NCBI GenBank assembly: GCA_963576735.1
Contig: OY755197.1
Span: 694,501-758,500 of the forward strand
Direction: 5' to 3'
Origin: Bedellia somnulentella
Lineage: Eukaryota; Arthropoda; Insecta; Lepidoptera; Bedelliidae
Length of the DNA: 64,000 nucleotides
The position numbers and the translations under genes are program-made. The notes beneath the pieces were generated by a model. That model had not been told where the DNA came from, made no database searches, and worked only from the letters and a program-made list of their open reading frames with translations. Below, piece after piece: positions 54,273 to 64,000 of the stretch. The first letter of the stretch is position 1. Each line of letters begins with the position of its first letter.

Positions 54273-54475
54273 ACATACGTACGTAACGTATACTCACAAC
54301 TATAATTCCTAAAAAAATACCCAGAGTTTCGGAATGATTAATTAGTCAGCCAATTTTGAAAGTTGAGCGGAGATAGAACACATCTTCCAAAACTCACTTA
54401 AAACGTCCCCAAACTCTTTGTAGCCTCTTATGGAAATGCGTTGTTCCATCTAAATTCTGAGATGACACTACGAAC
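54273..54475 (-). mobile_element. Old element A
   Basis: acgtatactcacaactataa, tacccagagtttcggaatga, then aactcacttaaaacgtcccc. Confidence 0.6.
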
Positions 54476-55657
54476 CTAATTTAAAAACATAGGTCACAAA
54501 GAACTAGACGTAATTCTTAATAATATTTAGAAAACGGAACAACTAAGGTTAAAACACCACATAAAAATTCATGGAACCTACAGCACGTTGGCTCCGAATT
54601 CCCTCTTGCCAGTATTTTTTGAGGCTCCGAAGGTGGCCGTGTAAGACGAACAGATTTATTTGCATCCGATCCGGCCCTTTTTTGGGCAGTTTTTTGCTGA
54701 TTGACAAGAAAAATACATCGTCTTTTTGTAAACTTTCTTCCTACTACAGCTTTTGTTTACGAAATTCGCGGGGCGGGTTGCACCGTTGTTTGAACTAAGG
54801 TTAGCATTATTTTTTAAAACTGCATATTTTCTCTCTTTCATACAATTTTATAATTAATATTTATTTAATGAATATAAACACGTCAATTGATATATCTTAT
54901 TACATAGAATTCGACCTGCAAAACGCTGAAAAGTTGAACTTGAGCCACATCAAAAAACATCATCAAATTTATTTTATTATGTATGTTCTGTAAAATTTTA
55001 GTAGTTTACATACTTTTGAATATTTTTGGCATAGTAGTATTTTTCTACACATTACCTTATAACTTTACCATTGATTTGGACTTATCATTAAATTACATCA
55101 ATCGCAACTAAACATTTTGTACACGTCATATTTTCAATATTATTCTATATCTTATTTTTGAATATTAGTCACTAAATATTAAGATAACAATCCGTTTCGT
55201 GTAAGCTACTGATTAAAAAAAGTGTTACTTATCTGAATAAATAATTATAATAATAAATAAATAAAAAGTCATTTACAGTGTACTTCGTCTTAAGAATTAC
55301 CATCGAAAAATCCACAATTACTTAACAAACGATTTAACCAGAGCTTAAACTGCAGTGGTGCAACCGAAGTAGGCTCTCAAATAATGATGTAAGCCTTATG
55401 CAGAGTGGTGATATTGACATGTCTGGTCTGGGTTCGATGACTGCTGTTTCCGACTGCCAATAAATATATGTTTTTTAACATACATAAATATAATTAAGGG
55501 TTTTTGTTCTAATAATAATGGTTCCATAATGCCTATAACATTTATAGGAGAAATTTGGTTATTATTTCCCGATTGGGCTAAACCATAATTGACTCTTAAG
55601 AGTCAAAAGCTCAAACAATCTCCGAAAGGGGTAATAGAGGATATAATACTTGTGCTG

Positions 55658-55940
55658 TGTAGTGTCGGCTTAGAATAGCACTACCCCAATTCATACATAC
55701 ATACATATACTCACGGCTATAAATCCCTAGATGGGGTAGCCAGAGCTAAGGAATCAGACATTCCTCAGCCACTTTTGGAAAGTTAAGTGGGGAAAAGATG
55801 GTAAAATAAAGGTGGTTGGTGATGGGTCTCCAACCGCATCGCCCAAAAATCCCTTTAAAGCCCCAATACCGTTAGTCGCCTCTTACGTACACCCACCGGA
55901 AGAAATGGGGTAGTGCTATTCTAAGCCGACACTACACAGC
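55658..55940. mobile_element. Element A with inverted head duplication
   Basis: A 35-bp + head (55658-55692) directly abuts a full-length minus copy (55693-55940), so both ends read GCTGTGTAGTGTCGGCTTAG inward like TIRs. Confidence 0.85.
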
Positions 55941-56333
55941 TAGTAGCTCTAAAAATTATTAGTGATTTTACCAATTAAGGAGACATAATTAAGAATTTAC
56001 ATTCATGAATGATACTACCATGATAGAATTGGAGACCAGAGCGGCTTAACAGGACTACTAAAAGACGTGGTCATCAACAGACATTCCGTTTTTCAGAATT
56101 ATACTAAGCAAAATGAAAAATCACAGAAAGAGAGTTAAGAGAGTGTGCCGTCCAATAACAGAATTTTTGAAGTCAACACTTTAATCAAAGAACCACAGAG
56201 ACAGATTAAAATGCTATGCACTTCTTCTTCAGTTTCTTGTGTTCATAAATAAAATATTGCATACATACAACACAATTTATTCTCAGGAAAAACGGTTTTA
56301 TTTTAAATATTAAACATATTATACACAGATTAT

Positions 56334-56471
56334 CGCCCGATCTCTGAATTGAGTATTCCAGCTGTGAACAACTTAAGTATCGTTCTGTCGCATTTAAATC
56401 TTAACAACTGAATGAGACAAAACGATACTTAAGACGTTCTCAGTATGAATACTCAACTCAGAATTCGGGCG
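56334..56471. repeat. 138-bp hairpin MITE
   Basis: CGCCCGATCTCTGAATTGAG at the left pairs with the complement of CTCAACTCAGAATTCGGGCG at the right; AACTTAAGTATCGTT pairs inside. About 230 bp upstream of exon 56702. Confidence 0.65.
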
Positions 56472-56479
56472 TAAGTCAA

Positions 56480-56655
56480 CCCCAAACTAAGTTAGACTTG
56501 TATTATGGGATACTAAATCAGCAATATACTTAATTAATATAATACACATATATAAATAACATCCAAGACTAAAATACAATCATTTGATCGAACCTGCAAC
56601 CACTGGGCCAAGTGAGCCAAGTAGCTAGTCACCTTTCCACTCGGCCACGAACGTC
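56480..56655 (-). mobile_element. SINE D (tRNA-headed), second copy
   Basis: GTGGCCGAGTGGAAAGGTGA (A-box-like) and GCAGGTTCGATC (B box) on minus. Body GACTTGTATTATGGGATACT matches 28866-29065. Confidence 0.65.
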
Positions 56656-56701
56656 GTGAAATTCGTTAATCTTTTATTATCAAATACTTTTTTTTCTGCA
56701 G

Positions 56702-56892
56702 GTGAATACCGCATCGGTCTAAAGTTCAACGACCAGCACATCCCCGACTCCCCGTTCAAAGTCTACATCTCCCCCGCGATCGGGGATGCCCACCTTCTGG
56801 AAGTGGCCCAGTTCCCGGACTCAGCTCAGGTGGACAAACCGGCGCAGTTCTATATCCGGATGAACGGGGCTAAAGGAGATTTGGATGCTAGG
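56702..56892 (+). CDS. cher: Filamin exon: end of repeat 21 and first half of repeat 22
   Basis: Acceptor ttttctgcag, donor gtaagt; phase 1 in, phase 0 out. Residues 501-564. GEYRIGLKFNDQHIPDSPF closes repeat 21. IGDAHLLEVAQFPDSAQV, KPAQFYIRMNGAKGDLDAR opens repeat 22 (vertebrate VNQPASFAV-LNGAKG-IDAKV). A tRNA-headed SINE (SINE D, minus) ends about 50 bp before the acceptor. Confidence 0.96.
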
Positions 56893-57322
56893 GTAAGTAT
56901 TGATTGAGGATTTTTTTTTAAGATCTTTAGATATATTATTAACTGTAAATAGTAAATAATGTAAACGATATCCGTAAAAACTTTGATTTATTTATTTATT
57001 ATAATAACACAATAATGCTTAACAGCTATGGCCAACACGCAATTATTGTAAGGAAGTACAAAAAATATATACAAAATAGAATTTAACATTCATAACAAAT
57101 ATAACTAACTTAATTAAAATTTCACATTTTCAACAAATAGAATTAAAATTACACAAAATCAAACAATAATAAAAGACAACAAACATTTAAAAAAACAGAA
57201 ATAAATTTTAATTAATTAAATTTAATAAATTTGATCAAATAAATTTTAATTAAAACAAATTGCGATCATTTTAAACAATAAAAAATAACAAACATATATC
57301 TAGGAACTAAGTACCACTTTAC
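56893..57322. other. Very AT-rich intron stretch
   Basis: 57050-57300 is almost pure A/T with aattaaa-type repeats; nothing else seen. Also nothing supported in 57608-58215, 60634-61400 and 62110-62500. Confidence 0.35.
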
Positions 57323-57607
57323 ATAATATAACATAACATAAATTATCCCCAAAGGGTGGGCAGAGGTACCAATACTTCTGAACTCACATGGCAGCGCCAT
57401 CTAGTGTCCAGAGAAGGTACCCACGTTTTGCTTAGGCAGTGTACTCACGTGATAGGGGGCAGGCCTATCGCCGTTTTGTACGAATACACTGTCACATGAC
57501 TAAGTACAACTCAGCCATGTGGGTTTCCTCACGATGTTTTCCCTCACCGTTAACAACCATGATAAATTAACCACACATATGACTTTAGAAACGACAAATT
57601 GGTGTAG
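57323..57607 (-). mobile_element. SINE B, subfamily 2, 5'-truncated
   Basis: Reversed: atggcagcgccatctagtgt, ccagagaaggtaccc, through ttagaaacgacaaattggtg. The head is missing. Confidence 0.85.
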
Positions 57608-58219
57608 TATCACATTACATAGCTTAATAAGAGAAGGTGACGTAGTGTGATGTATGTCGGCATTCTGACATCGCTCATTGATGAAGAATGGGAAAAATTA
57701 ACCGTGTATTTTTGCATATTGTAATTTTTGTGACAAAACGAAAAAGTTCGTTGGCCTAGCTTATTATGCTGTGTACGAATATAGTTTGTAGAAATGTGTC
57801 TATAAAATGAAGATAATACGAAAACATACTCACATCCCAAATCATTTTTAAATATCTTCACTCCACATAAATCACTCAAAATATTCTTCGCAAATAAAGG
57901 CAATATGTTCAGAAATTAGGGTGTAAGTTAACACAAAAAAAGTAATAAAACATGCAGTAGACCACTGCCCACCCCAAACCACGAACGAGGAATAAATCAA
58001 GCAAGCTGCCATCTTCAATATTTTATAAGGGACATGATGAATTTCCCCCGAAAACTTGGGTGCGGTACGCGTTATAAAAATTAATATCTTTTGTTTGGAG
58101 TGACCACTGGTTAAGGTCAGAGTTGCGAGAATGATGTGAAAATAACATTGTATAATGCAGAAAAAAGTAATTAATGTATTTACTCATATTTTAGTAGCTA
58201 ATCGTAATTCAGTAGTTCA

Positions 58220-58430
58220 TCTATATATATATATATATATAAAAGAAAGTCGTGCTAGTTACACTATTTATAACTCAAGACAGGCTGAACGGATTTGGCT
58301 AAAAATTGGTAGAGAGTTAGCTAGAACCGGGACAAGGACATAGAACATTTATCATCACGCTAAATATCGTAGGAGTTAAGCAGTAAAAAATATTGAACAC
58401 CATCCGTGCGAAGCCGGGGCGGACCACTAG
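58220..58430 (+). mobile_element. Short Helitron-like element
   Basis: Starts TC then (TA)n and AAAAGAAAGTCGTGCTAGTT, ends GCGAAGCCGGGGCGGACCAC-TAG, with host A before and T after. 211 bp, no coding. A diverged relative without clean ends is at 18890-19079 (AGTTACACTATTTATAACTC, AAGCCGGGGCGGACC). Confidence 0.7.
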
Positions 58431-58679
58431 TATTAGATATTAGCGAAATCAGGATGGTTTATAATTAATACTAGACAGAGTAGAGGTTTAAAATATACAT
58501 AGATTGAATAAACATCTCTACCTCAAGTTCTCTACGTCTTGTACTCGTACATCTACCATCGGTGAAGGTCTAAGTGACCGACAATTGTTTTCATTTTGAT
58601 GTGCGCAAAATTTTTTTCTATTCTATTCTTAACCACCTTGAAAACTCAGTGAGAACTCCACTATTTCATGCATGAGATA

Positions 58680-58755
58680 TAAGTTCAAATTCTTAGTATC
58701 CAAAACCTACACCAATGTGTCCCTTCTTAAATCCTATTTATCATTCATATAACAA
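58680..58755 (+). mobile_element. SINE B head remnant before filamin exon
   Basis: AGTTCAAATTCTTAGTATCC, CCTACACCAATGTGTCCC and TCTTAAATCC resemble the B-box region and adjoining body. Confidence 0.4.
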
Positions 58756-58783
58756 GCTTCTTACATAAACCCTATTCTCTCAG

Positions 58784-59009
58784 GTAATAGCTCCATCAGG
58801 CAAAACCGACGACTGCTTCATCCAGAACATAGACGGCGACCAATATTCCATCAGATTCATGCCGCGGGAAAACGGGGTACACAACATAAACGTGAAGTTC
58901 AATGGAGTACACATCCCCGCGTCGCCGCTGAGGATCAAGGTCGGGAAGGATGACGCTGACCCGGCGGCTGTACATGCCCATGGGCCAGGGTTGGGGACTG
59001 TTAAGACTG
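58784..59009 (+). CDS. cher: Filamin exon: rest of repeat 22, start of repeat 23
   Basis: Acceptor attctctcag, donor gtaagg; phase 0 in, phase 1 out. Residues 565-640. APSGKTDDCFIQNIDGDQY, RFMPRENGVHNINVKFNG and HIPASPLRIKVG close repeat 22. HAHGPGLGTVKTG opens repeat 23, corresponding to vertebrate AYGAGLEGG. Remnants of a SINE B head lie 30-100 bp upstream of the acceptor. Confidence 0.96.
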
Positions 59010-59353
59010 GTAAGGATTTGGGAAGCATATAGGTATTTCTGAAAGCTTTGATATTATCTGCTATTGTAACTTATGTTAGATAATTCTATTCAAGGATTTT
59101 TGTAGTAAAGTTTGTCTGGATGTCGTATCCAACGATCAAAACGTAGTCCCTGTAAGGAAGGCAGAGAGGTATTAATACTTTTAAAAATCATCAATCATCA
59201 TCGTAACATTTGTTTGTCAACGGTGTACAAAGTAACCAGGTGTAGAAATAAGTTCTGTCGCCGCGATATATAGTATAGAATGAAACATGAATATAATATA
59301 TCACATAATAATGAAATCAAACTAAAGTTGTCAAAAAGAAGAACATATATTAC

Positions 59354-59498
59354 TAATAAATAAATAATAAATAAAGGAAAGAAAAATTTCGACACAGGCG
59401 GGAATCGAACCCGCGACCTCGGGTATACGCCCCGACGCTCTGCCAATTGAGCCACCGCACACCGTGTCAATGGCTGCCAGCGCGAAATTCTTCTATCC
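59354..59498 (-). mobile_element. Element F relative with fullest tRNA-like head
   Basis: On the minus strand: TGGCTCAATTGGCAGAGC (A box), GCGTATACCCGAGG, then GGGTTCGATTCCCGCC (B box), CTGTGTCGAAATTTTTCTTT. This is a nearly complete tRNA-like promoter head; arms are imperfect. Probably the parental SINE state of the F fold-backs. Confidence 0.65.
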
Positions 59499-59570
59499 TT
59501 TATTTCTTTTACACGTTTGTAGTGTTTGAATTTCCTACCAAACACTACTTAAACGTGTAAAAGAAATAAA
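59499..59570. repeat. 30-bp-arm hairpin upstream of filamin exon
   Basis: TTTATTTCTTTTACACGTTT, GTAGTGTTTG pairs with CAAACACTAC, AAACGTGTAAAAGAAATAAA; two extra T in the right arm, loop 10 nt. 69 bp before exon 59640. Confidence 0.75.
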
Positions 59571-59639
59571 TTAAAAAGAAAAAAAAATAAAAGAACAAAT
59601 ATTGTAAAAGGTGAGATTAACTCATATACCTTCCTCCAG

Positions 59640-59758
59640 GTGTTAAAACTGACCTGATAATCGACACATGCAACGCTGGAGTTGGTATTCTGGCCGTGAC
59701 GATGGATGGACCTTCCCGCGTCGCCATGGATTGTACTGAGGTGGAAGAAGGGTATAAG
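59640..59758 (+). CDS. cher: Filamin exon: middle of repeat 23
   Basis: Acceptor ttcctccag, donor gtacgg; phase 1 in, phase 0 out. Residues 640-679. GVKTDLIIDTCNAGVGILAV, TMDGPSRVAMDCTEVEEGYK aligns with vertebrate repeat 23 ([30 protein letters not shown]). A 30-bp-arm hairpin (59499-59570) lies just upstream, and a 3' LINE fragment was inserted about 27 bp after the donor. Confidence 0.96.
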
Positions 59759-59786
59759 GTACGGTATTTCAGTTAATTTGATTTTG

Positions 59787-60256
59787 ATGTTGGGTGTGGC
59801 AGAAGAAGCATGAAAGTAGAGTGAATGCAGTAGAAATGAGATCCCTCAGAAAAGTTTGTAATGTAAGGTTATGTGATCGTGTGAGGAATGATGTGATTCG
59901 TGAAAGGTGTGGTGTAAAAGATGATATTGTAAGAAAGATAGAAAAAGGAATGTTTAGATGGTTTGGGCATATAAAGAGGATGGATGACAGTAAATTGGTG
60001 AAAGAGATATATAGAGCCAATGTGGAAGGTAATGTTAGTAGAGGACGACCTCGGAGGACACATTTGGATCAAATAGAAAATGTGCTCAAAAAGGCAGGTG
60101 TCCGCAGTATGAAGAATAAAAGAGCATGTATGAAAAGATTGATGGATGTAAACGAAGCCAGAGAGGTTTTCCAGGATCGTACAAAGTGGCGATCGATAGT
60201 CTCTGCCTACTCCAATGGGAACTAACGGCGTGAGAATATGTATGTATGTATGTATG
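59787..60256 (+). mobile_element. RTE-like LINE 3' fragment beside filamin donor
   Basis: Truncated at TTGGGTGTGGCAGAAGAAGC, open frame to SAYSNGN, TATG tail. Short direct repeat TTGATTT at 59778-59784 and 60257-60263. Begins 28 bp after the donor of the exon at 59640-59758. Confidence 0.88.
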
Positions 60257-60278
60257 TTGATTTAGAAAATGATTTTAA

Positions 60279-60492
60279 TATACATGCACTCAAAGCTATG
60301 AATGCCAAAAAAGTCTAGCCAACGCTTTAGAATTTAAAATGGATGGCCACTTTTGGATGATGAGAAGGGAAAAGATGGTAAAATTAATAACATGTCCTCA
60401 ACCACATTGTTTAAAATCCACAAAACCCCAAGTGGCCGCTCGTAAACCCACGCAAACAAATGGGTTAGTGCTATTCAAAGCTAACATAACAT
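60279..60492 (-). mobile_element. Old element A before filamin exon
   Basis: ctcaaagctatgaatgccaa, ggccacttttggatgatgag, aatgggttagtgctattcaa. Ends 45 bp before exon 60537. Confidence 0.6.
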
Positions 60493-60536
60493 TGCTATGT
60501 ATGTAGCACAGCTTGTAATATATATTTTATTTACAG

Positions 60537-60633
60537 GTGCGATACACTCCTCTTGCGCCTGGGTTCTACTATTTGAGTGTGAAATACAACGGTGCTCACA
60601 TCGTTGGATCCCCGTTCAAGATTGAGGCCACAG
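60537..60633 (+). CDS. cher: Filamin exon: end of repeat 23
   Basis: Acceptor atttacag, donor gtaaat; phase 0 in, phase 1 out. Residues 680-711. [19 protein letters not shown] then [12 protein letters not shown], matching the close of vertebrate repeat 23 (VTYTPMAPGSYLISIKYGG, GGSPFKAKVTG). Confidence 0.96.
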
Positions 60634-61504
60634 GTAAATTATTTTAAAAGTCTGAAAAAGAGCCATTTGATACTATTTTAGTAATTAGAAAATCAGAGTT
60701 TCAGAGAACTTATCTCCAAAAAAAAGACAAAAAAGTCAAAAAAGTTTATTTTTCAAAATTAAGTTAAAAACTATCATTTTTTGAACGTCAATTTTTTTTA
60801 ATTTAGCATCAGTCCGTTGCTTCGGAAGGTGAACGTAAAGAGAAGAAGCAACAAAGAAACTCTTTACATTCACATTTTTTCAAAATATGGTTTGTACAAT
60901 TTTGGGTCATGTTTTTGCTTCATAAAAAATTTTCTATGCGACCAAACCCAACGCAAGTTTGACATAATTAAACTAAACTAAAACTAAACTAGATATTACA
61001 CTCTTTTTAGAACCATGAAAACAGCCAAGAAATGATTCTACATTTTGCTACTAGATCTATTTGGATATGAATTACAAGCAGTAAACCTTGTTAGATAGAT
61101 AAGACAGATTATTAATAAAAAAAACTAAGATCGGTATTGAAACCTCTACGAAAAATGTCAAGGAGATTTTGTAAAGGATTAATTTATATAATCTCTATTG
61201 GTTGGTATTAAAAAACATTACCCCAGTTAACATTTTAGTTTAGTATTTGGTTTTTGTGATTTTAATTTCAAAGCGAAAGCAGGATATTCTGATTGTCCTA
61301 ATCAAATACTTTCGACTGTATAATTTTGCAATAAGCTAGTTTTTGTTATAAGTGTAATAAAATGTATATAGAAGAAAGAAAGTAAAAGGTATGAAGAAAG
61401 AAAGAAAGAAAATACGTTTATTTGCCATTATAGGCACTAGAAAAACTAATATATACTATAATAAGACTGTAACGAGGTCAAAACTGTACATTGAAGAAAA
61501 AAAA

Positions 61505-61800
61505 ATAAAAACCGGTGGAATATATTTTATTTTCAATACTGAAGCCAAATTTGCTATTTTTGAAAAAAAAATCTGTCTGTCTGTCTGTCTGTATGTCCGT
61601 TCATCACGTTAATTCTACCAAACCGATCTTGATCAAATTTGGCAAGAATGTAGGTTATACACCTGGCCAACATATAGGATATAATTTATCCCGGATTTCG
61701 CAAGGGTTCCCACAGGAGCATAAAAAAACATAACTTTTATATGGTTCCCCATATTTACACGATAAATTTTTTCATCGACCGACTTTGTCGGACTCTTCAT
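61505..61800. repeat. Unassigned repeat with (CTGT)n run
   Basis: ctgtctgtctgtctgtatgt at about 61575, then text typical of dispersed insect repeats (ccgttcatcacgttaattct, accgactttgtcggac). Family not identified. Confidence 0.4.
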
Positions 61801-61927
61801 TAATAGTCTTTTTGGAAAAAATAAAGGTTTCATCCATTTTCATCAAAATAATTGTCCATTTAATTGTTTGTCAATAGTATGACTACTAGATATATAGGAT
61901 ATCACAAATTTGAGACTTACACAAATG

Positions 61928-62105
61928 TCTGCGTGGCGTAGCGGTATACCGTTTGGTAAACACTAAGAACGAAAGACCCAGGTTCGAATCCCGGGTGGTC
62001 AAAGTCTTTTTGCGTATTTTTTTGCTTTTGTGTTAGGTTAGAATAATAGGATGCACTAATCCTTCTTTTTCACATTCAACTATGCGAATATGTATGAATA
62101 AAGAT
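61928..62105 (+). mobile_element. SINE C with tRNA-like head
   Basis: GCGTGGCGTAGCGGTATACC (A box) and CAGGTTCGAATCCCGGG (B box) spaced as in tRNA. No acceptor-stem complement, so not a tRNA gene. Tail region ATGAATAAAGATAATTG. Confidence 0.55.
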
Positions 62106-62502
62106 AATTGAAAGCATATTGTATGAATTTTGCGTATTTATTTGGTAGGTTTGAGAATATGTTAATAACTTTTGTTTATTTAACTATTTTTAACTAATAT
62201 TCTCATAGATATATTAAACTTTACTTACGCATAAATTAATATTCTGTTTAAGCCTCAGAATGCGTAGTTTGTAAATAATAGTAAATATCTCAATTTTAAT
62301 TCAGTACCGCCATCTATTGGCCGATGATTGCAATCTCTCACACATTACCAACAGTCAGTGTAGGGGGCAACACCAGGTCGCCAAACTGCTATCCATACTT
62401 TACTCAAGATATTTTCATTTTTGAACATAGAAACTTGGTTACAAAATGGTTTGTTTCATGTTTCTTATGAACAATTAAAAAGGTTTTTTGGAACACATCC
62501 CC

Positions 62503-62725
62503 TAAGGGCCAGTTTTTTGATCCGTAGTTAAAAATATAACCATTTGTTACATTGACGTGACATTGACTATAGTTAAATGTCTAAATCGTAAGTCCATTTT
62601 GGTTCGATATTTGACATTAGTTACTCTAACCACGGGTCAAAAAATGCATTTGGCTGATATTTAACTAATAGTTACGATTTTTAACAAATGGTTGAGTTAA
62701 CCACGGATCAAAAAACTGGCCCTAA
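62503..62725. mobile_element. PIF/Harbinger-like MITE
   Basis: TIRs GGGCCAGTTTTTTGATCCG at 62506 and its complement ending at 62722 match over about 26 bp with one difference, flanked by TAA on both sides (62503-62505, 62723-62725). TWA target duplications are the Harbinger hallmark. The interior also carries a second TIR-like block (CCACGGGTCAAAAAATG). Confidence 0.75.
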
Positions 62726-62854
62726 GAGATTGAAATATATTATACAGATTTTTGATCTTTAAATACAATGTATCTAGAAATTTGAATCTTGATGCGATTG
62801 ACTGATATAACAACTACAAAAAGGAATGTATGAAATTCATCCATCAATCAATCA

Positions 62855-63020
62855 TGAGAATATACTAACGGCTATAAATCCCAAAAAAGGGTAGCCACAG
62901 CTCCAGAGATAGTAATTCTTTATCCACTTTTGGAAGTTGAATGGGGTCCGTCCAACGGTCCAACTGCATCGCCCAATAATCACTTAAAAAGTCTCAATGT
63001 TCTTTATATCTATTACAACG
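62855..63020 (-). mobile_element. Old element A
   Basis: gagaatatactaacggctat, aaatcccaaaaaagggtagc, ccacttttggaagttgaatg; middle deleted. Confidence 0.65.
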
Positions 63021-63323
63021 CCCACGGGAATATAAATACAAAAAAACAGAAGTTAGTGTAGTTAGATAGTGTTTTGGTATTTTGGATGTAAACTGGATGC
63101 AAAAAAAGTAGTCCACGCGGACGTAGTCGCGGGCAAAAAGCTATGTTACATAAAAACAATACATAAAACACAAAAAAAACAGTAAAAATACAAAAATACG
63201 CAAGTACAACATAACAACGTAACAGTAAAAAATACAAAATAACAGTTCTTCTTGCGCCACTGCAATTGCAGTGAATCGGTCCTGATTCAGCATTTTCTAT
63301 GATACATGCATATTTCTTTTCAG

Positions 63324-63533
63324 GTAGTAACCTAGCTGAAATTGGTGCCCAAGAAACATCCTCAGTGACAGTGGAAACAGTTCAAAAAGTAGCCAAAGCT
63401 AACCAAAAAGGCCAAGGTCCAATTCTTCCCGTGTTCAAATCTGATGCTTCCAAAGTGCAGTGTAAAGGAATGGGACTCAAGAAGGCATACGTCAATAAAC
63501 ACAATCTGTTCACAGTTAATGCATTTGATGCTG
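63324..63533 (+). CDS. cher: Filamin exon: hinge 2 and start of dimerising repeat 24
   Basis: Acceptor ttttcag, donor gtaagt; phase 1 in and out. Residues 712-781 plus a split codon. GSNLAEIGAQETSSVTVETV and the Lys/Gln/Gly-rich stretch to about residue 745 form hinge 2 (vertebrate LHETSSVFVDSLTK). SDASKVQCKGMGLKKAYV and HNLFTVNAFDAG then open repeat 24, whose self-association makes filamin a dimer. The rest of repeat 24 and the stop codon lie right of the window. Confidence 0.95.
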
Positions 63534-63621
63534 GTAAGTAAAGCACAGATTATATAATAAAATAAAAATTATCGACTTGCCTCTTTTTTTGCTTGTTAGA
63601 AATCTAACTCTCAAATTTAAA

Positions 63622-63892
63622 AGTTCACGCCGTATATCCGCGAAGTGGTTGGCAGAGGTACTAATGCTTCTGAACATCACGTGATATTGTCACCTGGTGT
63701 TCAGAGTACCCACGTTTTGCTTAGACAGTGTACACACGTAATAAGTACAAATAGCCATTTGGGTTTCTCTTACCAACCAAGATAAATTAACAACACATAC
63801 GAATTTATAATAGACAAATTGTAGAAGGCCCGACCCGGTATTAGAATCCTCATTGTCTGCACGATTAGCGGAGTTCTACCCACTGAGCAATA
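63622..63892 (-). mobile_element. SINE B with internal deletion
   Basis: Reversed 3' end agttcacgccgtatatccgc to a reversed head (ggcccgacccggtattagaa, ctacccactgagcaataat); about 60 bp missing near 63745. Confidence 0.75.
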
Positions 63893-64000
63893 ATCTATCT
63901 AGAGTATCTAGTATTTTCTAAGATTTTCACGATTGCACATTATTATTGAAACAACTATTGATTTTCGGATATTTTAATCGAGTGTTATTTACATTATTTT

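Larger units (their letters stand above)
28017..63533 (+). other. cher: Filamin gene, C-terminal half (gene extent inside window)
   Basis: Fifteen phase-consistent exons plus a candidate alternative first exon encode filamin Ig repeats equivalent to vertebrate repeats 16-23, hinge 2 and the start of repeat 24. Filamins are cytoplasmic dimeric actin cross-linkers. This half (rod 2 plus dimerisation domain) carries most binding sites for membrane receptors such as integrins and the paired, force-opened domains. Every junction is GT-AG and every phase matches. The longest intron in the window is 11.3 kb (45368-56701). The gene runs past the right edge, and for the full-length isoform past the left edge. 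Symbol is that of the Drosophila orthologue. Confidence 0.95.

Noticed and set aside
54571..54798. 75-codon + frame in a slightly GC-richer patch
   Set aside because: No splice sites in filamin phase, no domain, antisense frame of similar length.
59402..59460. Functional tRNA gene
   Set aside because: Good A and B boxes, but the acceptor stem does not pair and the segment is part of a dispersed element.
3110..60256. TATG/CATA arrays as a CRISPR array or designed tandem repeats
   Set aside because: They are the microsatellite tails of LINE and element A copies; no spacer structure.
61928..62005. Functional tRNA gene
   Set aside because: Promoter boxes present, but no acceptor-stem complement and no proper anticodon arm; better read as a SINE head.

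Overview
The window is animal nuclear DNA, most likely from a moth or butterfly. It holds one host gene split by phase-consistent GT-AG introns, and long AT-rich introns packed with retrotransposon debris of lepidopteran character: RTE-like LINEs with TATG tails, tRNA-headed SINEs, Helitron ends and fold-back MITEs. I see no bacterial-type operons, no rRNA genes and no functional tRNA gene. The species cannot be fixed from the sequence.

Host gene. Fifteen exons on the + strand between 29147 and 63533 join without a frame break into 781 codons plus a split codon. They encode the second half of the actin cross-linker filamin (Drosophila cheerio): immunoglobulin-like repeats matching vertebrate repeats 16 to 23, hinge 2, and the start of the dimerising repeat 24. 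The remainder of repeat 24 lies right of the window. An ATG-starting ORF at 28017-28266 ends on a GT donor in the phase exon 29147 needs. It looks like an alternative first exon for a short, C-terminal filamin of the fly FLN90 type. No actin-binding domain and no earlier Ig repeat is visible in the first 28 kb, so that part is either a very long intron of the full-length transcript or upstream DNA of the short one.

Mobile DNA, left (1-28000). RTE-like LINE 3' ends (1-1437, 4934-5290, 8996-9925), many copies of a ~250-bp element (called element A here) and of a ~370-bp tRNA-derived SINE (SINE B), a 610-bp near-perfect inverted repeat (10313-10919), a coding-free LTR element with PBS and PPT (21238-23524), and several TIR or fold-back elements.

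Mobile DNA, right (28000-64000). Filamin introns carry a TRIM-like LTR element (30371-30908), a Helitron (43293-44389) with a fold-back element A pair inside, two RTE-type reverse transcriptase ORFs still open from their 5' truncation (36460-37862 and 39395-40804, both minus), several 110-150-bp hairpin MITEs, a PIF/Harbinger-like MITE (62503-62725), and nested stacks. Several insertions lie within 15-45 bp of splice sites.

Main observation. The RTE-like LINE, element A and SINE B end in the same roughly 50-nt module: CTCTGCC-ACCCC, a small C/G stem-loop, GGGA, (G/C)CGTGA and a TATG or TATGTT tail. This fits two non-autonomous families using one LINE's reverse transcriptase through a common 3' hairpin. 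A LINE/element A chimera with a single 14-bp target-site duplication (33269-34016) fits template switching between them.
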